Positions 1 to 5,578 of a stretch of DNA of 5,578 nucleotides are shown here, piece by piece. Made by a program: the position numbers and the translations under genes. The notes below the pieces were generated by a model. The model was not told where the DNA came from. It saw only the letters and a list, made by a program, of their open reading frames with translations, and did not search any database. Origin of the DNA: JBBRLA01 sp038231615 (GTDB taxonomy: Bacteria > Myxococcota_A > Polyangia > Palsa-1104 > JAEUJZ01). The stretch lies in assembly GCA_038231615.1 (NCBI GenBank), contig JBBRLA010000587.1:1-5578 (forward strand), in the 5' to 3' direction. The stretch's first letter is position 1; each line of letters opens with the position of its first letter.

Positions 1-1650
1 GAGGAAGCGAAAAACCTGGCGACGTACGCCGATCACTGCGCTCGGCTGGAAGGGGTGGCACAGAGCGAGGATCGGAAGTCGATGGACAAGGCGCTGAAAG
101 ACGCGCACCAGGCGCTGCGGTCTTTGGGTCGGGTGCCTCGGGAACAGCAGGCGGCGCTGCGGACGCGCTATCAGGCGGCGCGGGAGGTCCTTTTGACGCG
201 GCTGCAAGAGATGCGCTCGGCGGAGGACTGGAGGCGGTGGTCCAACGTGCCTCAGTTGGAGCAGCTGTGCGCCAGGATGGACGCGCTGAAGCTGCGGCTG
301 CGTGCCACGGACCCCGAACGTGAGGCGCCGGTTGCGGAAACCGACGCGCCGGCCGCTCCTGGCGACGAAGCGCAGGCGGCGGCGGCTGACGCGGTGCCCG
401 GGGAGGCACAGGCGGCGGCCGGGGAATCGCTAACCCCGAAGGGGGAGTCGGCGGCCTCGCAGGACGAGTCGCGGGCCTCGAAGGCCGTGGCGGCGGCAAG
501 CGTCGTGTCCAGCGAGGCGCTGGCATGGGAGGCAGCGGCGGCGGGCACCACGACCGATGAGCCGCAAGTGCCGTCGCAGGCGGACGCGGGGGATGGGGCG
601 GACGCGGGCGCTGTCGAAGCGTCGCGGGAAGCGGCGGCGGAACAGGGCCCGGCGGCGGGAAGGTCGCGGGCCCCAAGGGGTCCGGACCTGGGCGCGGCGG
701 CCCGGGAACTGCGGGCGTTGCAGAAGGAGTGGAAGGCGGTCGGCCCGGCGCCCAAGGAGAAGTCGGAGGCGCTGTGGCAACGATTCAAGGAGGCGGCGGA
801 CGAGGTGCATCAGCGCTGCCAGGTGCATTTCGTGGCGCGGGACGAGGTGCGCTCGGAGAACCTGCCGAAGAAGGAGGATCTGTGCCGGAAGGCCGAGGCG
901 CTGGCGGAATCGACCGACTGGAAAGAGGCGGCGGAACAGGTCAAGCGCTTGCAGGAAGACTGGAAGTCGGTGGGCCCGGCGTTGCGGGCGCAGAAGGAGC
1001 AGTCGGATGCGCTGTGGAAGCGGTTCCGCGCAGCCGGCGATCGCTTCTTCGACCGACGCAAGGAGCACTTCGGCAGGTCCGACGAGGAACGGGCGCAAAA
1101 CCTGGTCCATCGCGAGGACCTGTGCAAGCGGGTCGAGGCGCTGGCCGGGTCGAGCGACTGGAAGCAGGCAGCCGACGACATCAAGGGGTTGCAGGCGGAG
1201 TGGAAGCGGCTGGGCGCGGCGCCTCGGGCGGAGGGGGAGGCGATGTGGCTGCGGTTCCGCGCGGCGTGCGATCGCTTCTTCGAGCGGCGCAAGGAGGCAT
1301 TCGAGAAGATGGACGCGGAGCGCCTGGTGAACCTGCAAAAGAAGGAGGCGTTTTGCGATCGGGCGGACGCAATGGAGGCGGAGGACCACCAGGGCGCGGT
1401 GGAGATGATCAAGGCGCTGATGGTGGAGTGGAAGGCGGTCGGCCCGGCGCCCAAGGACAAGGGCGACGAGGTGTGGCATCGTTTCCGCCTGGCCTGCGAT
1501 CGCCTGGTCGAGCGGTCTCACGTGGCGCTGGCGCCGGAGGGGATGTCGTCGGCGGATGACGGGGCGCACTTCGAAAACCGCCTGCCGACGGAGGCCCTGC
1601 GCGGGCTGGCGGAACTGCTGAATGCCGAAGAAGGGACAAAGCCGGAATAG
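1..1650 (+). CDS. DUF349 repeat-containing protein, 5' end outside window
   Basis: The frame is open from the first base. The codons before the GTG at 55 read as normal protein (EEAKNLATYADHCARLEG), so the gene starts upstream and 549 codons are visible. Four clear DUF349 repeats begin at codons about 240, 317, 397 and 473. Each has the pattern LQxEWKxVGPAP, then LWxRFxxAxDRFFxRRKExF, spaced 76-80 residues apart. A degenerate copy (ALRSLGRVP, then RYQAAR) lies near codon 38. Codons about 108-228 form a linker rich in Ala, Gly, Glu and Ser, probably disordered. The repeats are charged and helical, suggesting an elongated helical or coiled-coil protein. No signal peptide or membrane segment is visible, so it is probably cytoplasmic. 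DUF349 has no assigned biochemical role that I can state, and I infer none. The gene ends at TAG and converges on the HAD gene. Confidence 0.9.
   Translation, partial: EEAKNLATYADHCARLEGVAQSEDRKSMDKALKDAHQALRSLGRVPREQQAALRTRYQAAREVLLTRLQEMRSAEDWRRWSNVPQLEQLCARMDALKLRLRATDPEREAPVAETDAPAAPGDEAQAAAADAVPGEAQAAAGESLTPKGESAASQDESRASKAVAAASVVSSEALAWEAAAAGTTTDEPQVPSQADAGDGADAGAVEASREAAAEQGPAAGRSRAPRGPDLGAAARELRALQKEWKAVGPAPKEKSEALWQRFKEAADEVHQRCQVHFVARDEVRSENLPKKEDLCRKAEALAESTDWKEAAEQVKRLQEDWKSVGPALRAQKEQSDALWKRFRAAGDRFFDRRKEHFGRSDEERAQNLVHREDLCKRVEALAGSSDWKQAADDIKGLQAEWKRLGAAPRAEGEAMWLRFRAACDRFFERRKEAFEKMDAERLVNLQKKEAFCDRADAMEAEDHQGAVEMIKALMVEWKAVGPAPKDKGDEVWHRFRLACDRLVERSHVALAPEGMSSADDGAHFENRLPTEALRGLAELLNAEEGTKPE
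325..685 (+). other. Ala/Glu/Gly-rich low-complexity linker inside the DUF349 gene
   Basis: About 120 codons are dominated by Ala, Gly, Glu, Asp and Ser, with loose internal repetition such as GDEAQAAAA followed by PGEAQAAAG. It separates the degenerate N-terminal DUF349 copy from the four good copies. It holds no recognisable domain and is very likely disordered. The matching minus-strand frames stay open only because of the high GC content. Confidence 0.7.
726..758 (+). repeat. 33-base exact direct repeat, copy 1 (partner 1425-1457)
   Basis: These 33 bases encode the EWKAVGPAPKD/E core of DUF349 repeat 1 and recur without a mismatch at 1425-1457 in repeat 4, an offset of 699 bases in the same frame. 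The match breaks on both sides (a against t before, g against c after). The other two repeats do not share it at this identity. Confidence 0.9.
1425..1457 (+). repeat. 33-base exact direct repeat, copy 2 (partner 726-758)
   Basis: This is the second copy of the identical block, in the core of the last DUF349 repeat. Identity at synonymous positions between the first and last repeats points to recent duplication or gene conversion, or to strong codon bias acting on an identical peptide. Confidence 0.9.
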
Positions 1651-1698
1651 TCCCCAAGGGACTCCGGAACACATGGGCACAGCACGTCTTTCTCTAGC

Positions 1699-1722
1699 CG
1701 TCGCGACCCATCGAGGGCGACG
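1699..1722. terminator. Weak inverted repeat between convergent genes
   Basis: CGTCGC at 1699-1704 pairs with GCGACG at 1717-1722 across a 12-base loop. It lies in the 76-base gap between the convergent DUF349 and HAD genes, 4 bases past the HAD stop on the minus strand. No T-tract follows on either strand, so a classical intrinsic terminator is not shown. Its position is the main argument, and it may be chance. Confidence 0.25.
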
Positions 1723-1726
1723 TCCG

Positions 1727-2632
1727 CTATCGCGAGGGCAATTCGAGGCGCCCGGCGAGCAGGTCGTCGATCAGCTCGATGACCCCCAGGCCCTCCGCGG
1801 CGCGGGTGATGTGCGTGGGGGCCGACGTGCCAAGTTCGGGCAGGTAGTGTTCAATGTTGCGCACCCCGGCGGAAAGGGCGAAGCGGCCGGGTTCAAAGAG
1901 GCTGGCGTCGTTGCCGCTGTCACCCACCGCAACCGCATCGGCGGCCAGGACGGCGGCAGGATCGGCGACCCCTCGGCGGCGCAGGAGGGCCAGCACCCCG
2001 TTTGCCTTGCTGCGCCCACCCGCGGTCCCCGTGGCATCTCCCAGGTCTTCGAAGTAGAAGTGGATGTGTACCGAGCTGGCCAGCACCCGCCCGCGCCCTT
2101 CGGATTGTTCGTGAACCTCGTGCCGCAAGGTCGCAAGCGCCGCCGCCCCTTCGGCCCCGCCGGGCAGGGTGCGCACGACGGTGTGGTCGGTCAGCCGAAA
2201 GGGGTCGTCCGCGGTCGGCAGGAGCGCCATGCTCAGACGACGGGCCACGCGCTGCCGCAGGTCAAGGAGCCGCGGCCTGACCTCCGCCTGGTCGGGGGCG
2301 AGGAGCTGTGCCGGGACCTCCTCGTGGGCGTGCCGCACCGGCGCTTCGCGATCGATGGACCGCGGCGCCTGCGGCGCTTCGCGATCGATGGACCGCGGCG
2401 CCTGCGGCGCTTCGCGATCGAACCACGCGCCGCCGTTCTCGACGATGACCGCGCCGATGCCGGGCAAGTAGCCATGCAATGCGGCACCCCAGCCGGCGGA
2501 GCGCCCGGTGTTCAGGATCACCTCGATGCCGGCGGCGGCGGCCCGCGAAAGGGAAAGCAGCACGTCGCAATGCAGGCGACCCGCCACGGTCAGGGTGTCG
2601 TCGACGTCGAGGATCAGGTAGCGGGGCAGCAT
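1727..2632 (-). CDS. HAD-superfamily hydrolase (class IIB/Cof-like), probable phosphatase
   Basis: This 301-residue protein has all four HAD motifs. Motif I is DVDDT, with nucleophile Asp9 and acid/base Asp11. Motif II is NTGR, with Thr42. Motif III is Lys209 in GRSKANG. Motif IV is GDSGND, with Asp238 and Asp242. The order, and the large cap between motifs II and III, fit the C2-capped class IIB group (Cof, sucrose- and mannosyl-phosphate phosphatases). A segment reading SSVHIHFYFED precedes the motif III lysine. The likely reaction is Mg-dependent hydrolysis of a small phosphorylated metabolite in the cytoplasm. The substrate cannot be told. The ATG is fixed by an in-frame TAG 12 bases upstream and by the fold beginning at residue 5. 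No good Shine-Dalgarno is visible. Residues 71-98 carry an 11-residue tandem repeat (DREAPQAPRSI) just after VIVENGGAW. It lies 162 bases downstream of the kelch gene on the same strand. Confidence 0.88.
   Translation of the reverse strand: MLPRYLILDVDDTLTVAGRLHCDVLLSLSRAAAAGIEVILNTGRSAGWGAALHGYLPGIGAVIVENGGAWFDREAPQAPRSIDREAPQAPRSIDREAPVRHAHEEVPAQLLAPDQAEVRPRLLDLRQRVARRLSMALLPTADDPFRLTDHTVVRTLPGGAEGAAALATLRHEVHEQSEGRGRVLASSVHIHFYFEDLGDATGTAGGRSKANGVLALLRRRGVADPAAVLAADAVAVGDSGNDASLFEPGRFALSAGVRNIEHYLPELGTSAPTHITRAAEGLGVIELIDDLLAGRLELPSR
2339..2421 (-). repeat. 33-bp tandem repeat, 2.5 copies, inside the HAD gene
   Basis: Two perfect 33-bp units (2339-2371 and 2372-2404) are followed by the first 17 bases of a third (2405-2421). 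On the coding strand the unit encodes DREAPQAPRSI, so copy-number change keeps the frame. The unit holds several palindromes (CGATCG, ATCGAT, CCGCGG, GGCGCC). It falls just after the conserved ENGG stretch, where related HAD proteins have a surface hairpin, so insertion there would be tolerated. Confidence 0.95.
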
Positions 2633-2794
2633 TCGCGGACGCTATCACGCATCTGGGCCGACGGTCCCGACAACTTGCCCTTTTTTGATGAAGAGGACGA
2701 GACCCTTGCCTGAATCCGCCGGGAGGCCATTGTCCGCTACGAGTGCCGCTGGAACTGGCCCGACGTGGAGCCAAAGGACGTCGGCGATCGAATC
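2633..2794 (-). other. Gap between kelch and HAD genes, with an open coding-like stretch
   Basis: After the kelch TGA the same frame stays open for 49 codons (2794 down to 2648). It then meets TGA TAG, followed four codons later by the HAD ATG, again in the same frame. The 49 codons are rich in G at position 1, with about two thirds G/C at position 3, and end in a hydrophobic, protein-like segment (GLVLFIKKGQVVGTVG). There is no in-frame ATG, GTG or TTG, so it is not an independent gene as it stands. It may be a gene remnant or chance. No convincing promoter for the HAD gene is seen. Confidence 0.45.
2760..2784 (-). terminator. Hairpin just downstream of the kelch gene
   Basis: CCGACGT and ACGTCGG form a perfect 7-bp stem around an 11-base loop, beginning 10 bases after the kelch stop codon on the minus strand. 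No U-rich tract follows, so it may be a weak or Rho-assisted terminator or a 3'-end stabiliser. It would separate the transporter-kelch unit from the HAD gene. Confidence 0.35.
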
Positions 2795-4666
2795 TCACTG
2801 GAGCAGACTGCAAGGACGTGCCGCGGTGGTGCCCGAACGAGAGAGGCCCTCTTTCATGAGCAGAGAGACCACCGGATCGTCCACATCCTTGGTATCGTCC
2901 GTGGCGCGTGGGTTATACACTTCGGCCTCTGGGGTCACTGCGGCCGGATTGCCGTGCGAGATACCCCCGGTTAGCAAGATCGTTCCGTCGGCAAGCAGCA
3001 CCTGCTGGTGGCCCAGGCGCGGCACGCCAAGCCCACACAGGTCCGTACCCAGCGCCGGTCGGGAGAGTTGCCCGCTGTCCGCATCATAAATCGAGACCTG
3101 CGAAAGGGCGCACAGGGCACCGGTGTCGCCGGCCTCGCAGTCGCTGCCGTCGAGCCTGGGCGTTCCGCCGGTGATCAGCACTCGGCGTCCAGAGAAGGTA
3201 CGGCTCGCAGCCTCGAACCCCGCAGGACGATAGCGAGTGGGCTGACCCCTGCAACTGTCGCTGCCATAGGGAGTGATGGTGGTCTCGGTCACCGCCTTCC
3301 CGGCAGAAGCTAACACGTGATACAGGCGAACGGCGGCGGCAGGGGCCGGGGCATCCAGGGCGCGGACTGAGCCGTGAGGATCAAGGACGAATCCACCCGT
3401 CACCAGCACCTGCGAAAGATCTGTCGAGTTCATCGGATGCACCCAGGCCGCGGTGTGGAAAGCGGTAGCTACGCCATCCAGGGCGAACGACGCCGAGGGG
3501 GTGGCCGAAGTGGAGAGGGCATTCAGGCGCAGGCCCTTGAACTCTACCGCCGGGATGGCTCCCGGCTGGGAGCGAGAGGTCCCAATCACCAGTGCACTGT
3601 CGTCGGGGAATAAGGTTACTGAGGCGGCCACCAGCCAGTCCATCAGATCGAAAGACTTCGGGTTCGTTTGGCCGCTGGAGAAGAGCACCCCCCCCTGCTT
3701 CGCCATGAGGGGGGTGTTGGTCTCGTCACCGGAGAACGACTCGCCGCCGATGGCGACCAGCCCTCCGCCCGGCAGCGGGGCGGCGCCGCTGAAGGCGACT
3801 GCGCCGACCTTGGGTTGGTCGTCATCCGCAAGGGGCGTCAGGGTCCTGGCCTGGGGATCGTAGGTCGCGATGACTACCTTGGCGGGGCTGCCTCCCTTCC
3901 AACTCAGCCGGAACTGCGATGTGCCGGTGGAGGTCCCGTCCACCACCGCGTCTGCGCCAAGCCCTCCGTAGAACACGATCCGCGGCATACCGCCGACGAG
4001 ATCCAGAAGGGCGGCCTGGTGAAACGCCCGCCTACCCACGGTACCTTTGACCGGCATGAACTGCCCCGCGCGCGGATCGAAGACCTCGGCGCTGTCTTCT
4101 ACCACGAACTGGGTCAGCCCTTCCGAAAGCCCGGCCAGTCCCCCGTAAAGCAACACCTCCCCGTTGGGAAGCACGGTAGCCGAATGAAACGCCCGCGAGG
4201 ACTTCATCGGCCCTTGAGGGCAACTCAGGGCCGAGGCGCGGTAAAGCTGGACCGGCAGCGTCCCCGCGGCGATATCCGCGCCTGAGAGACCGGTCAACGC
4301 ACCCGTGCCGACCCGATGGCCATCGGGGTCGAAGAATTCGATGTGAACGTCGAAGGTGGCATTGCCCGCCTCGCCCAAGTCCAGGTTCGGGTGCTCGTCG
4401 GGGAGGCGGGCGGTGGAGTCGCACAGAAAGCTGGCGTTGCTGCCATCGTGGCGTATCACCGATAGGCGGATGGTGCCGGCCGTGCCAGCCAGCGCGGTAC
4501 TGGGAACGACTCTTCCGCCTGGAGCACACCCGCCCGAGGGCGTGAAGCCGGCCAGACGGAGCAGAAGTCCCGGCCCAGGTTGCCCACTGCACCCTACGCC
4601 TGTCCAGCAGCCGAACACCAACATGGCCATGAAAACCCGCCCCGCTTTGTGAGCCAAAGCTGGCAT
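2795..4666 (-). CDS. Kelch/galactose-oxidase-like beta-propeller lipoprotein
   Basis: This 623-residue protein starts with a signal peptide: His6, Lys7 and Arg10, then the hydrophobic stretch VFMAMLVFGCWTGVGC. The likely lipidation site is Cys26 in GVGC. Cys20 in VFGC is an alternative. It should be exported and membrane-anchored or surface-exposed. Residues about 50-148 form a beta-rich domain of unknown type. From about 158 to 570 there are some seven kelch-like strands, such as FHSATVLPNGEVLLYGG, RIVFYGG, GGLVAIGG, VLVTGG, RRVLITGG and GTILLTGG, consistent with one seven-bladed propeller. Eight further cysteines (47, 82, 149, 472, 510, 519, 544, 619) could form disulfides after export. The copper-oxidase ligands of galactose oxidase cannot be identified, so a binding role is likelier than catalysis. 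The start is supported by AAAGGG 9 bases upstream. It follows the transporter gene by 6 bases. Ligand and process are unknown. Confidence 0.85.
   Translation of the reverse strand: MPALAHKAGRVFMAMLVFGCWTGVGCSGQPGPGLLLRLAGFTPSGGCAPGGRVVPSTALAGTAGTIRLSVIRHDGSNASFLCDSTARLPDEHPNLDLGEAGNATFDVHIEFFDPDGHRVGTGALTGLSGADIAAGTLPVQLYRASALSCPQGPMKSSRAFHSATVLPNGEVLLYGGLAGLSEGLTQFVVEDSAEVFDPRAGQFMPVKGTVGRRAFHQAALLDLVGGMPRIVFYGGLGADAVVDGTSTGTSQFRLSWKGGSPAKVVIATYDPQARTLTPLADDDQPKVGAVAFSGAAPLPGGGLVAIGGESFSGDETNTPLMAKQGGVLFSSGQTNPKSFDLMDWLVAASVTLFPDDSALVIGTSRSQPGAIPAVEFKGLRLNALSTSATPSASFALDGVATAFHTAAWVHPMNSTDLSQVLVTGGFVLDPHGSVRALDAPAPAAAVRLYHVLASAGKAVTETTITPYGSDSCRGQPTRYRPAGFEAASRTFSGRRVLITGGTPRLDGSDCEAGDTGALCALSQVSIYDADSGQLSRPALGTDLCGLGVPRLGHQQVLLADGTILLTGGISHGNPAAVTPEAEVYNPRATDDTKDVDDPVVSLLMKEGLSRSGTTAARPCSLLQ
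3686..3716 (-). other. C8/G6 hairpin and homopolymer inside the kelch gene
   Basis: On the plus strand CACCCCCC (3686-3693) pairs perfectly with GGGGGGTG (3709-3716) around a 15-base loop. The left arm is part of a run of eight C (3688-3695), read on the coding strand as G8 within the codons for Gln324-Gly325-Gly326-Val327. Such a run is prone to slippage, and the stem could pause polymerase or ribosomes. The frame is intact here. Confidence 0.6.
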
Positions 4667-4672
4667 TTTACT

Positions 4673-5578
4673 TTACCCTTTCACCAGCGTTTCGGGCAAC
4701 AGTGGTGGCGCGCTACGGAAGTCGTGGGCAATCTTGATTCCCACGTAAAGCGAAGGGAACGAAAGGAAGAGGCCGACAATGCCGAACACATGCTCGAAGG
4801 CGATCAAGGAGACGATCAGGATCAGAGCTGGCAGGTGTACGTGCCGCGAGGTCAGCCGCGGGTTCAAGTAGTAGGCTTCAATCTTGTGCAGTACAAAAGT
4901 GATGATCACCAACGCCACCGCTCCCAGAATGCCTCGATAGATAAAACTGGCGGTGATCAGCACCGCTCCCGAGACCAGATTGCCCACCACTGGCACCAAG
5001 CTGGAGCAAAAGATGACCGAGGTAAAAGCGATAATATGGGGCAATCGCAGGGCCAGGAGCACCGGCACCGTCAACAGGGTGTTAACCAGCGCCACCAGCA
5101 ACTGAAGCTGGATGGTGATGTTGATGGCCTCCCCCAGGAAACTGAAGTAGCCGCGTAGCTTGCCGAAAAAGCTTTCTGGAGCAGGGGCGGCCAGAAGCGC
5201 GTCCACCGATTGACGATCAAGCAAGTACACCGCGGCCAGGATCAGACCGATCAGCGCCTCGATCAGGATTCTGCCAGTGGCGCTGACGTAGACAATGGCC
5301 GGGTGCAGGAGGCCCGGCGCCTTGTCCTTGATGTCAGCGATGGGGACCCAGTCTGGCACGCGGCGCAGGAGGTCCGCCTGCATGGCTTGCAAGCGACTGG
5401 TGAGGTCCTTGTCCTGTAGCGTGTGGAGGTAGAAATTCTTGCCCACACGCACCGAGGCAAAGATCCCCAGGGCGGCCAGGGCCAGTAGCACGACAAGAAA
5501 AATGGCCACCGCGCGACGCTCGTCATGTCCAGTGACAGTCGACAGGCGCTTGGCGACCCAGGAAAGCCCCCGGGAAAA
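4673..5578 (-). CDS. AI-2E/PerM-family transporter, N-terminus outside window
   Basis: The frame is open through the right edge. The 23 codons before the GTG at 5509 read as protein (RGLSWVAKRLSTV, then GHDERR), so the true start is beyond the window. Of a usual 340-370 residues, 301 are seen. In numbering from that GTG, hydrophobic segments lie at about 1-20, 80-98, 130-153, 158-190, 193-207 and 227-260. A soluble stretch at 21-79 follows the first segment, as is typical of the family. Family features include SSLVPVVGNLVSGAVL, the HKIEAYYLNPRL motif and the GIVGLFLSFPSLYVG C-terminal segment. It is an inner-membrane protein. Members are reported as AI-2 exporters, Na+/H+ antiporters or permeases of unknown substrate, so the substrate is not assigned. 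It is the first visible gene of a unit with the kelch lipoprotein. Its sampled GC content is lower than that of the DUF349 gene (about 55% against 68% on one line each). Confidence 0.88.
   Translation of the reverse strand, partial: FSRGLSWVAKRLSTVTGHDERRAVAIFLVVLLALAALGIFASVRVGKNFYLHTLQDKDLTSRLQAMQADLLRRVPDWVPIADIKDKAPGLLHPAIVYVSATGRILIEALIGLILAAVYLLDRQSVDALLAAPAPESFFGKLRGYFSFLGEAINITIQLQLLVALVNTLLTVPVLLALRLPHIIAFTSVIFCSSLVPVVGNLVSGAVLITASFIYRGILGAVALVIITFVLHKIEAYYLNPRLTSRHVHLPALILIVSLIAFEHVFGIVGLFLSFPSLYVGIKIAHDFRSAPPLLPETLVKG
4676..4681 (-). promoter_or_regulatory. Ribosome binding site of the kelch gene, abutting the transporter stop
   Basis: On the minus strand AAAGGG encodes the last two transporter residues (Lys-Gly). 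It is followed directly by the TAA stop, and then by the kelch ATG after 6 more bases (9 from the SD). The site supports the chosen kelch start and indicates translational coupling within one transcript. Confidence 0.65.

Larger units (their letters stand above)
718..1540 (+). repeat. Four DUF349 repeats in tandem
   Basis: Repeat units start at about 718, 949, 1189 and 1417, spaced 231, 240 and 228 bases. Each has the Trp-containing LQxEW core, a GP/GA turn, and then a W-x-RF-x-A-x-D-R helix. Repeats 2 and 3 are most alike in the RFRAA-D-RFF-RRKE segment. Repeats 1 and 4 share an identical VEWK/KEWK-AVGPAPK core at DNA level. Confidence 0.85.

Noticed and set aside
55..57. GTG as the start of the DUF349 gene
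   Set aside because: Coding-like sequence continues in frame to the window edge, and no Shine-Dalgarno is evident before it.
1037..1503. Three GCGATCGC octamers (1037, 1268, 1496), like the cyanobacterial HIP1 element
   Set aside because: All three sit at the same codon position of the DUF349 repeats (the [GC]-D-R motif), so they follow from the protein repeat.
430..1680. 416-codon open frame on the minus strand opposite the DUF349 gene
   Set aside because: It is rich in Arg, Leu and Pro with no family pattern, and mirrors the repeat periodicity of the plus-strand gene. It is a typical antisense shadow in GC-rich DNA.
2655..2686. Possible plus-strand terminator: GGGC, then GCCC, followed by six T
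   Set aside because: The stem is only 4 bp with an 18-base loop, and no plus-strand gene lies upstream for it to terminate.
1622..2713. 363-codon plus-strand frame opposite the HAD gene
   Set aside because: The minus strand holds a complete HAD protein with all motifs. The plus frame has no recognisable domain, and its middle merely mirrors the tandem repeat.
5507..5509. GTG as the start of the transporter gene
   Set aside because: It falls at the head of a membrane helix with an open, basic coding stretch before it, and the family needs more N-terminal residues.
1..5578. CRISPR array, insertion sequence, tRNA or phage genes
   Set aside because: No spaced repeats, transposase, terminal inverted repeats, cloverleaf or phage protein was seen on either strand.

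Overview
This is a GC-rich bacterial chromosomal window with four protein genes: one at the left edge on the plus strand and three on the minus strand. The composition, the Ala/Glu-rich DUF349 protein and the kelch-type lipoprotein suggest a myxobacterium or related Myxococcota/deltaproteobacterial lineage. That placement is an inference from style. No rRNA, tRNA or marker gene confirms it.

Layout. (1) Positions 1-1650, plus strand: a DUF349-repeat protein, cut by the left edge, with one degenerate and four clear repeats separated by a long Ala-rich linker. (2) Positions 1651-1726: a short convergent gap with only a weak hairpin. (3) Positions 1727-2632, minus strand: a HAD-superfamily phosphatase with all four catalytic motifs, carrying an in-frame 33-bp tandem repeat (2.5 copies) in a loop. 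(4) Positions 2633-2794: a 162-bp gap with a 7-bp-stem hairpin just after the upstream stop, and 49 open, coding-like codons in the frame of both neighbours. (5) Positions 2795-4666, minus strand: a probable secreted lipoprotein with about seven kelch/galactose-oxidase-like blades. (6) Positions 4673-5578, minus strand: an AI-2E/PerM-family membrane transporter whose N-terminus lies beyond the right edge.

Working relations. The transporter and the kelch lipoprotein are almost certainly co-transcribed: the Shine-Dalgarno of the second overlaps the stop of the first and only 6 bases separate them. The HAD gene lies further downstream on the same strand and may be read through or separately transcribed. 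The DUF349 gene converges on it and belongs to another unit. Nothing ties the four products into one known pathway. I see no mobile element, CRISPR array, RNA gene or defence island. The most noteworthy local structures are the HAD tandem repeat, the C8/G6 hairpin inside the kelch gene, and the coding-like stretch after the kelch stop.
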